Part shown: piece after piece, positions 1-5,383 of the stretch
Layout of the letters: the number at the start of each line of letters is the position of its first letter
Position numbering within the stretch: the stretch's first letter is position 1
NCBI GenBank assembly: GCA_964617625.1
Contig: CAZTZL010000124.1
Coordinates: forward strand, 1-6,066
DNA from: CAZTZL01 sp964617625
GTDB lineage: Bacteria; Zhuqueibacterota; QNDG01; DSAB01
Direction: 5' to 3'
DNA: 6,066 nt
Translations under genes and position numbers: made by a program
The notes under the pieces: model-generated
Databases searched by the model: none
What the model was told of the DNA's origin: nothing
The model's input: only the letters and a program-made list of their open reading frames with translations

Positions 1-2568
1 CGGGCGCAGAGAATCGCCGGGGATTCGGGACAACAGCAGATCGAACCCGAGCATCTTCTTCTCGGACTTTTGGAAGACCGCGAAGGACTCACTGTTTCTG
101 TCCTGAAAAAAACTGGTGTAGCCGCTGCCGAAATTGAAGCTTCCGTCCGGAAAGAAATCGACCGTTTACCAAAAGTGACCGGAGGCATCGGCCAGGTTTA
201 TCTTTCACAGGAACTGAACAGTCTCCTTGAAAATAGTTTTAAGGAATCCCATCAGCTCAAGGACGAATATGTCAGCATCGAACATCTGATGCTGGCGCTT
301 TCCGAGGCGAAATCCAAAGCCGGGGAACTGCTCCGAAATGCAGGGCTGACAAGAGATGTCCTTCTGAAGGTTCTGCAGGAAATCCGGGGATCGCAGCGGG
401 TCACGGATCAAAATCCGGAGGAAAAATATCAGGCCTTAAAACGGTACGGGCGCGATCTCAACGAGCTGGCGAGAAAGAACAAGCTCGATCCTGTGATCGG
501 CCGGGACGATGAGATCCGGCGGGTGCTTCAGGTGCTTTCCCGCAGGACGAAGAACAATCCCGTGCTGATCGGCGAACCGGGTGTCGGGAAGACCGCCATC
601 GCCGAAGGACTGGCCCACCGCATCGTATCCGGTGACGTTCCCGAAAATCTCAAAACCAAACAGATCGTTGCGCTCGATATGGGCGCCCTGATTGCCGGGG
701 CCAAATTCCGGGGCGAATTTGAAGAACGCATGAAAGCGGTTCTTCGTGAAGTTCAGGAAGCCGACGGACAGATTATTCTTTTCATCGATGAACTGCATAC
801 TCTTGTGGGAGCAGGATCTGCAGAGGGAGCGATGAATGCCTCCAATATGCTGAAACCTGCTCTGGCCCGCGGGGAGTTGCGCTGTATCGGCGCCACGACG
901 CTCGATGAATACAGAAAGCACATTGAAAAAGATGCAGCGCTCGAAAGGCGTTTTCAGCCCGTGCTGGTCGGAGAGCCGTCTGTCGAGGACACCATTTCCA
1001 TTCTCAGAGGATTGAAAGAACGTTACGAGGTGCATCACGGTGTCCGCATTCAGGACAGCGCTCTGGTGGACGCGGCCGTGTTGTCGCACCGTTATATCAG
1101 CGACCGGTTTCTTCCCGATAAAGCCATTGATTTGATTGATGAGGCTGCTTCCAAGCTCCGCATCGAAATCGATTCCATGCCGGAAGAATTGGATGAAATC
1201 GAACGGAGGATCAAGCAGATTGAAATCGAGAGAGAAGCTGTCAAAAAGGAAAAGGACGAGCGCTCGAAAAACCGGTTGAAAAAGATTCAGGAAGAGCTGG
1301 CGAATCTTCAGGAACAAGCCAGCGAACTGCGTGCTCACTGGAAGCTGGAAAAAGAGACCATCGATCGCATCCGAAAATTGAAAGAAGAAACAGAACAGAT
1401 CAAAGGCGAGATATCTAAAGTTGAAAGAGAAGGGAATCTTTCCCGCGCTGCCGAATTAAAGTACGGACGTTTACCGGACCTGCAGAAAGAATTGGACAAG
1501 ACCAACAAGGAGCTTGTCTCGCTTCAAAAAGACCGGAAAATGTTGAAAGAGGAAGTGGATGAGGAGGATATAGCAGAAGTCGTTTCAAAATGGACAGGCA
1601 TTCCGGTGTCCCGCATGCTGGAGAGCGAGCGGGAGAAACTTGTCCATATGGAGGAACGCATCAAACAAAGGGTTGTGGGCCAGGATGAAGCCGTGGAAGC
1701 CGTTTCCAATGCCATCCGGCGGGCAAGGGCCGGGCTTCAGGAGGAAGCAAGGCCCATCGGATCGTTTATCTTTCTGGGCACGACCGGCGTCGGGAAAACA
1801 GAGCTGGCGCGGTCGCTGGCCGAATTTCTCTTTGATGACGAACATGCCATGATCCGGATCGATATGTCCGAATATATGGAACGGCATTCGGTTTCGAGAC
1901 TGATCGGCGCGCCTCCCGGTTATGTTGGTTACGAAGAAGGAGGACAGCTGACCGAATCGATCCGGCGGAAACCCTATTCTGTGGTTTTGCTTGATGAAAT
2001 CGAGAAGGCTCATCCCGAAGTGTTCAATGTTCTCCTTCAGGTTCTGGATGAAGGACGGCTGACCGACAATCAGGGGAGAACCGTGAATTTTAAAAATACA
2101 ATCATTATTATGACTTCCAATATCGGTGCGCCGTTTATCATGGAACGCTCCAAAGAAATTCACGATACGAACCGGGATGCTCTCTATTCCGAAATCAAGG
2201 AAGAAATCGAGAAGCTTCTCAAGCAGTCTTTCCGGCCAGAATTTTTGAATCGCATCGATGAGATCGTAGTTTTCCATCCATTGAACCGGGAAGAAATCGA
2301 AAAAATCGTGGAACTTCAGTTCGATCCGATTAGTAGAAAATTGGAAAAACAGGGCATTGTCATTCAGCTTGCACCGGAAGCGCGCTCCTTTCTTGCGCAG
2401 ACAGGTTATGATCCGGCATTCGGGGCGAGACCCGTCAAGCGGATTCTGCAGAAATTGGTTGTCAATCCGCTGGCGAATCAAATCCTTCAGGGGAAGTTCA
2501 AAAAAGACGACCAAATTCTTGTCGTCATGAAGGAAAAAAATCTTGATTTTAAGATAAAAAGTACATAA
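1..2568 (+). CDS. clpB: ATP-dependent chaperone ClpB (Hsp104-type disaggregase), 5' partial
   Basis: This is the hexameric AAA+ disaggregase that pulls polypeptides out of cytosolic aggregates together with DnaK/DnaJ/GrpE. The frame is open from base 1 and reads into the N-domain motif IEPEHLLLGLL, so the TTG at 70 is not the start. By alignment from memory about 15 residues are missing, giving about 870 aa, normal for the family. Residues counted from base 1: Clp N-domain 1-130; NBD1 with Walker A GEPGVGKT (191-198), pore loop GAKFRGEF (F236), Walker B D263/E264 and arginine fingers R316/R317; long coiled-coil M-domain about 395-525 with the conserved Tyr488; NBD2 with Walker A GTTGVGKT (593-600), pore-loop Tyr641, Walker B D665/E666, arginine finger R751 and sensor-2 R810. 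The long M-domain and the lack of an IGF/IGL-type ClpP-docking loop separate it from ClpA, ClpC and ClpX. One oddity is Thr594, where family members nearly always have Pro. The promoter lies outside the window. Confidence 0.98.
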   Translation, partial: RAQRIAGDSGQQQIEPEHLLLGLLEDREGLTVSVLKKTGVAAAEIEASVRKEIDRLPKVTGGIGQVYLSQELNSLLENSFKESHQLKDEYVSIEHLMLALSEAKSKAGELLRNAGLTRDVLLKVLQEIRGSQRVTDQNPEEKYQALKRYGRDLNELARKNKLDPVIGRDDEIRRVLQVLSRRTKNNPVLIGEPGVGKTAIAEGLAHRIVSGDVPENLKTKQIVALDMGALIAGAKFRGEFEERMKAVLREVQEADGQIILFIDELHTLVGAGSAEGAMNASNMLKPALARGELRCIGATTLDEYRKHIEKDAALERRFQPVLVGEPSVEDTISILRGLKERYEVHHGVRIQDSALVDAAVLSHRYISDRFLPDKAIDLIDEAASKLRIEIDSMPEELDEIERRIKQIEIEREAVKKEKDERSKNRLKKIQEELANLQEQASELRAHWKLEKETIDRIRKLKEETEQIKGEISKVEREGNLSRAAELKYGRLPDLQKELDKTNKELVSLQKDRKMLKEEVDEEDIAEVVSKWTGIPVSRMLESEREKLVHMEERIKQRVVGQDEAVEAVSNAIRRARAGLQEEARPIGSFIFLGTTGVGKTELARSLAEFLFDDEHAMIRIDMSEYMERHSVSRLIGAPPGYVGYEEGGQLTESIRRKPYSVVLLDEIEKAHPEVFNVLLQVLDEGRLTDNQGRTVNFKNTIIIMTSNIGAPFIMERSKEIHDTNRDALYSEIKEEIEKLLKQSFRPEFLNRIDEIVVFHPLNREEIEKIVELQFDPISRKLEKQGIVIQLAPEARSFLAQTGYDPAFGARPVKRILQKLVVNPLANQILQGKFKKDDQILVVMKEKNLDFKIKST

Positions 2569-2601
2569 ATTTCAAGCCGTTATCAATGTGGTCAGCTCAA
2601 G

Positions 2602-2608
2602 AGAGGAG
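2602..2608 (+). promoter_or_regulatory. Ribosome binding site of the TPR lipoprotein gene
   Basis: AGAGGAG lies 6 bases before the ATG at 2615. It decides the start: the longer in-frame alternative, GTG at 2588, has no purine-rich site before it and would put nine polar residues in front of the lipoprotein signal peptide. Confidence 0.85.
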
Positions 2609-2614
2609 TCACTT

Positions 2615-3121
2615 ATGAAAAAGGTTCTTGCATTCCTGTTGTCATCAATGCTCATTTTGACATTCTTTATTGGATGCAATTCTATGCCCGATCAAACGTT
2701 ATTGAAGAAAGGGAAAGAGTTAGAGGAGAAAGCGAAATTCAAAGATGCAGTGGCTAACTATGAAAAACTGGCGAAGCTTTATACGAAAAGTCCTCTTCGG
2801 GCCGAAGCGCTTTACAGAGCCGGCTTTACCTATACCAACGGCATACAAGATTTCCCCGAGGCTGTAAAGAATTTTGAAATGGTCGTAAAGGAATATCCCG
2901 AGTCGAAATACGGACCGCAGGCTCAATTCATGATTGGATTCGTCTATGCCAACAATCAGGTAGATACGTCGAAGGCGCGCGAAGCCTACAATTTATTTCT
3001 TGAAAAGTACGGGGATCATGAACTTGCCGCGTCTGTGAAATGGGAACTGGAAAATCTGGGTAAGGATATCAATGATATTTTGAAGATCGAGGAGACGGGT
3101 ACAAAGAAAAAGAAGAAGTGA
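2615..3121 (+). CDS. TPR-repeat lipoprotein, BamD/YbgF-like fold, 168 aa
   Basis: This is a probable envelope lipoprotein acting as a helical-repeat protein-binding scaffold; its partner is unknown. From the ATG at 2615 the protein opens with MKK, a hydrophobic stretch (4-19) and a lipobox FIG-C with the lipidated Cys at 21. Phe at -3 is less usual than Leu or Val. Asn, not Asp, at +2 would favour outer-membrane sorting if enterobacterial rules apply. Three TPR-like helical pairs follow at about 27-60, 62-95 and 98-132, with typical spacing such as EAVKNFEMVVKEYPESK. BamD and YbgF/CpoB share this repeat style, but BamD is longer (about 245 aa), so I assign no gene symbol. The protein ends in five lysines. 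It lies 46 bases after clpB with no terminator between and is followed by a strong terminator, so it is probably the last gene of the clpB transcript. Fold and localisation are well supported; function is unknown. Confidence 0.9.
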   Translation: MKKVLAFLLSSMLILTFFIGCNSMPDQTLLKKGKELEEKAKFKDAVANYEKLAKLYTKSPLRAEALYRAGFTYTNGIQDFPEAVKNFEMVVKEYPESKYGPQAQFMIGFVYANNQVDTSKAREAYNLFLEKYGDHELAASVKWELENLGKDINDILKIEETGTKKKKK

Positions 3122-3148
3122 GTATTCAAAATTATTTGTTTATATGAT

Positions 3149-3200
3149 AAAACCGAGGCCAGTGAAGACAAGACGGTATCCTTAACTCCTCGGTTTTTTT
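3149..3200 (+). terminator. Rho-independent terminator after the clpB-lipoprotein unit
   Basis: The outer stem pairs AAAACCGAGG (3149-3158) with CCTCGGTTTT (3188-3197), running into seven T residues (3194-3200). Inside, AGTGAAG (3161-3167) can pair with CTTAACT (3181-3187) with one G-A mismatch, after a 2-base CC bulge, leaving a loop of about 13 bases. The result is a long two-tier hairpin with a U tract, 27 bases after the lipoprotein stop codon. It separates the clpB unit from the Bat/MoxR unit. The opposite strand has only a short T run after the stem, so termination should act mainly on the plus strand. Confidence 0.87.
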
Positions 3201-3277
3201 ATCGATATTTTTTAAAATATTTTTCTTTCACCCTGGAACCTTTTGGTTGTAAATAAGTATTAATGACTATTGAGGAC
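3201..3277 (+). promoter_or_regulatory. AT-rich spacer expected to hold the promoter of the Bat/MoxR unit
   Basis: A terminator lies just upstream and a signal-peptide gene just downstream, so transcription of the second unit most simply starts here. The spacer contains an AT-rich inverted repeat (ATATTTT at 3205-3211, AAAATAT at 3214-3220) that could act as an UP-type element. Possible -10 hexamers are TAAAAT (3213-3218) and TATTAA (3258-3263). No convincing -35 sits at the right distance from either, so the promoter is inferred from context and no exact element is called. Confidence 0.3.
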
Positions 3278-3283
3278 GAGGAG
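3278..3283 (+). promoter_or_regulatory. Ribosome binding site of the BatD-like gene
   Basis: GAGGAG ends 4 bases before the ATG at 3288. It decides the start over the in-frame TTG at 3270, which would place the site inside the coding region and add six residues (including two Arg and an Asp) before the signal peptide. Confidence 0.8.
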
Positions 3284-3287
3284 TGAT

Positions 3288-4271
3288 ATGAAATCAAAGT
3301 CACAAATTCCATTTTTTATCTGTTTTTTTACTGCCATTTTTTTGACAGTCTTTTCGTTCCGCCTGTTCGGCGAGAGCGCATCCGAAAAGGTTGATGTGGC
3401 TCTTTCGACTAATGTCGATTCCAAACGTGTCCCTCTCAATCGCCCGCTTGTTTTAACGGTTCGGGTTTCCTGGGAAGGCGATATCGATTATATCGAGATC
3501 AATGAAATCGAAGAGCCGATTTTGTCGAATTTCGAGATCGTCGGGACGGCTTCTTCAAACAGGGTCGTCGGAACCGAAGGCGGGAGGAAAGCAGAAAAAG
3601 AAATCCGATACACGCTGATGCCAACGACACTCGGAATGGGATATATCGAATCGGTTGCTCTTTCCTATCTCGATAGAATCTCAGACCAAACCTATCATTT
3701 GAAGACAGAGCGGATCGGTGTGGAAATCATTGCGCCGGTTGCCGAAAAGGGAAAGAATTCTTCTGTTTTCATTCCTTTAATTGTCGCTTTGTTGATTCTG
3801 GGAAGCGGCGTCATTCTCATGTTCCGTTTTCGGCGCATGAAAGCGAATCAAATAAAAAATGAAACGGCCGAGAATTGGATTCTCGAAGAAGAATATTTGG
3901 AAACATTAAAGAATTCTATCGACCTGAAAAACAGTGACAAACGGGAGATGTTTGCCTCCTTGTCCAACCTCTTTCGTAAATATTTATCGGAGAAGTACTC
4001 CATTGCCGCTCTGGAAGCGACCACGGAGGGGTTGTTAAAAATTATGGAAGAAAATCATGCCGAAGAAAATTTAATACATAAATGCAGTGCACTGCTCAAC
4101 AAAGCGGATGTTATTAAATTTTCAGGCCAGGAGGCTACACAGGCGGAATTGGATGAGGCCTATACAACAGTGGAAACGGTATTCGAGTCCCATCTGGCTC
4201 AGGCCAAAAAAGAGATCCTGGAAAAACAGGAAGCTCAATCACGAAAGAAGAAACGATTTCGATTAACATAA
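3288..4271 (+). CDS. BatD-like single-pass membrane protein with DUF4381-like cytoplasmic tail, 327 aa
   Basis: This is probably a membrane component of a Bat/MoxR system; no biochemical activity is established for such proteins. Visible parts in order are: N-terminal signal or anchor (hydrophobic 7-27); an extracytoplasmic beta-rich domain about 35-150 that begins like BatD proteins (VDVALSTNVDSKRVPLNRPLVLTVRV style, then the YTLMPTTLGMGYIES region resembling the family's 'complete the strand' segment); one transmembrane helix about 160-179 followed by RFRR, which puts the C-terminus inside; and a helical cytoplasmic region 185-327. That region carries a segment typical of DUF4381/Bat tails, with FRKYLSEKY (229-237) and LLNKADVIKFSGQ (269-281). 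Full BatD proteins are usually longer with several beta domains, so this is a compact version. It lies 48 bases before moxR, consistent with one operon. Assignment rests on topology, remembered motifs and neighbours rather than a search. It could be labelled simply 'DUF4381-like protein'. Confidence 0.75.
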   Translation: MKSKSQIPFFICFFTAIFLTVFSFRLFGESASEKVDVALSTNVDSKRVPLNRPLVLTVRVSWEGDIDYIEINEIEEPILSNFEIVGTASSNRVVGTEGGRKAEKEIRYTLMPTTLGMGYIESVALSYLDRISDQTYHLKTERIGVEIIAPVAEKGKNSSVFIPLIVALLILGSGVILMFRFRRMKANQIKNETAENWILEEEYLETLKNSIDLKNSDKREMFASLSNLFRKYLSEKYSIAALEATTEGLLKIMEENHAEENLIHKCSALLNKADVIKFSGQEATQAELDEAYTTVETVFESHLAQAKKEILEKQEAQSRKKKRFRLT

Positions 4272-4296
4272 AATCCGAATGTCGATTCGGTAATTT
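4271..4296 (+). other. Small hairpin between the BatD-like gene and moxR
   Basis: CCGAAT (4275-4280) and ATTCGG (4285-4290) form a perfect 6-bp stem around a GTCG loop. AAAT (4271-4274) and ATTT (4293-4296) can extend it with a 2-base bulge. No T tract follows, so it is not a good terminator. It could stabilise or process the mRNA between the two genes. It starts right at the upstream stop codon and ends 12 bases before moxR's Shine-Dalgarno sequence. Confidence 0.45.
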
Positions 4297-4308
4297 CTTG
4301 CTATTGAT

Positions 4309-4315
4309 AAGGAGG
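4309..4315 (+). promoter_or_regulatory. Ribosome binding site of moxR (near-perfect)
   Basis: AAGGAGG, followed by AT, is essentially the full anti-Shine-Dalgarno complement, 4 bases before the ATG at 4320. It is the strongest ribosome site in the window and suggests MoxR is translated more efficiently than its neighbours. Confidence 0.85.
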
Positions 4316-4319
4316 ATCG

Positions 4320-5309
4320 ATGGATAAAAGCATTGAAGCCATTCACAAGAAGATTCAGAACGAGAGTGTTTTTGTTCAAAAAATTACGGACGAGATAGGC
4401 AAGGTCATTGTGGGCCAGAAATACATGATCGAACGTCTTTTGATCGGCCTGCTGTCCAACGGCCATGTGCTTCTGGAAGGCGTTCCGGGGCTTGCTAAAA
4501 CCATGACGGTCCGGACACTCTCTTCGGCAATCCAGACCAAGTTTCAGCGCATACAATTCACTCCTGATCTTTTACCTGCCGATCTGATCGGAACGCTGAT
4601 CTACGATCAGAAGAACGGAAAATTCCAGACGAAAAAAGGCCCCATTTTTTCCAATATTATTTTAGCCGATGAAATCAACCGGTCGCCGGCCAAAGTCCAG
4701 TCGGCGCTGTTGGAAGCCATGCAGGAACATACCGTCACGATAGGTGAAAACACTTTTCATTTGGATGATCCGTTTCTCGTGCTTGCTACACAGAACCCCA
4801 TCGAGCAGGAAGGAACCTATCCGCTTCCGGAAGCCCAGGTCGACCGATTCATGCTGAAGCTTTCCATCGGCTATCCTTCCCAGGAAGAGGAGCTGGAAAT
4901 CATGCGGCGGATGTCCAAAGGGCCCGAACCTTCGGTCAACTCTGTGGTTTCTCCAAAGGATATTATCAAAGCTAGAGACGTGGTTGAAGAAATTTATATG
5001 GACCCCAAGATCGAACAGTACATTGTCGATATCGTTTTTGCCACACGAGAACCCAAGTCCTACGGTCTCGAAGATCTGCAAGAACTCATTTCCTACGGCG
5101 CTTCGCCGAGAGCTTCAATCTATCTTGTAAAAACGGCCAAGGCCCATGCGTTTCTTAAGAAGCGGGGATACGTGACTCCCGAAGATGTCCGGGCTATCGG
5201 CATGGATGTGCTGCGCCACCGCGTTATTGTGACTTATGAAGCAGAGGCTGAAGAGGTCAGTGCCGAAGATGTTGTTCGGAAAATACTCAACAAGATTGAA
5301 GTACCATAA
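4320..5309 (+). CDS. moxR: MoxR-family AAA+ ATPase, 329 aa
   Basis: This is a cytoplasmic AAA+ ATPase of the MoxR family (AAA_3 core plus AAA_lid_2), thought to act as a chaperone or remodeller for VWA-domain partners; the substrate in this organism is unknown. Nucleotide-handling residues look intact: Walker A GVPGLAKT (54-61), Walker B IILADE (113-118, D117/E118), sensor 1 in LATQNP (N159), the family signature EGTYPLPEAQVDRF with arginine finger R176, and sensor 2 in GASPR (R264). The region between Walker A and B carries FTPDLLPADLIG, another hallmark of the family. Length is typical at 320-340 aa. The start is set by the strong ribosome site and by a normal helical N-terminus ahead of the conserved VIVGQ. 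It sits between a BatD-like gene and a DUF58 gene, the usual MoxR context. The symbol is used in the family sense, without implying methanol dehydrogenase maturation. Confidence 0.95.
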   Translation: MDKSIEAIHKKIQNESVFVQKITDEIGKVIVGQKYMIERLLIGLLSNGHVLLEGVPGLAKTMTVRTLSSAIQTKFQRIQFTPDLLPADLIGTLIYDQKNGKFQTKKGPIFSNIILADEINRSPAKVQSALLEAMQEHTVTIGENTFHLDDPFLVLATQNPIEQEGTYPLPEAQVDRFMLKLSIGYPSQEEELEIMRRMSKGPEPSVNSVVSPKDIIKARDVVEEIYMDPKIEQYIVDIVFATREPKSYGLEDLQELISYGASPRASIYLVKTAKAHAFLKKRGYVTPEDVRAIGMDVLRHRVIVTYEAEAEEVSAEDVVRKILNKIEVP

Positions 5310-5310
5310 G

Positions 5311-5345
5311 CAGTATACAGTATATAGTATATAGTGCACAGTAAT
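5311..5345 (+). repeat. Five tandem 7-bp repeats, consensus YAGTATA, in the moxR-DUF58 spacer
   Basis: Two bases after the moxR stop come five consecutive heptamers: CAGTATA, CAGTATA, TAGTATA, TAGTGCA, CAGTAAT. The first two are identical, the third differs by one base, and the last two are more degenerate. The array includes small palindromes (GTATAC at 5313-5318, GTGCAC at 5334-5339) and two TATAGT hexamers (5323-5328, 5330-5335). The unit is not a multiple of 3 and lies outside coding sequence, so copy changes would alter spacing and not a reading frame. Whether it is functional or slippage debris is unknown. Confidence 0.8.
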
Positions 5346-5351
5346 AAAGGG

Positions 5352-5380
5352 TTGAAGGTCAAATTTAGAAAACGTATACT
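5352..5380 (+). promoter_or_regulatory. Candidate sigma-70-type promoter just before the DUF58 gene
   Basis: TTGAAG (5352-5357, 4 of 6 to TTGACA) and TATACT (5375-5380, 5 of 6 to TATAAT) are separated by exactly 17 bases. The -10 ends only 3 bases before the GTG at 5384, so the predicted transcript would begin at or within the first codons. It could therefore be a near-leaderless promoter or a chance match in AT-rich sequence. The gene is presumably also read through from moxR, since no terminator is visible between them. Confidence 0.38.
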
Positions 5381-5383
5381 ATT

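Noticed and set aside
70..72. TTG as the start of ClpB
   Set aside because: The frame is open to base 1 and the upstream residues match the conserved ClpB N-domain, so the real start is outside the window.
417..439. Possible internal start producing a short ClpB lacking the N-domain, as known in E. coli
   Set aside because: A GGAGGA sequence sits at the right place (417-422), but no ATG, GTG or TTG lies in frame within a normal distance after it, so a short form is not supported here.
436..1338. Long minus-strand open frame opposite clpB (300 codons)
   Set aside because: It lies wholly inside a certain clpB reading frame. Its translation is low-complexity and Phe/His-rich, typical of an antisense shadow, with no recognisable domain.
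1585..2514. Second long minus-strand open frame opposite clpB (309 codons)
   Set aside because: It is again fully antisense to the conserved NBD2 of ClpB. The composition is that of a shadow frame and no family is recognisable.
3232..3251. Sigma-54-like (TGGAAC...TTGT) or ECF-like (GGAACC) promoter upstream of the BatD-like gene
   Set aside because: The sigma-54 elements are 2 bases too far apart and lack the GC of the -12 box. GGAACC has no convincing -10 partner at the expected distance.
5311..5345. Heptamer array as a CRISPR or mobile-element scar
   Set aside because: The units are only 7 bp with no spacers, and there are no terminal inverted repeats, target duplication or transposase remnant.
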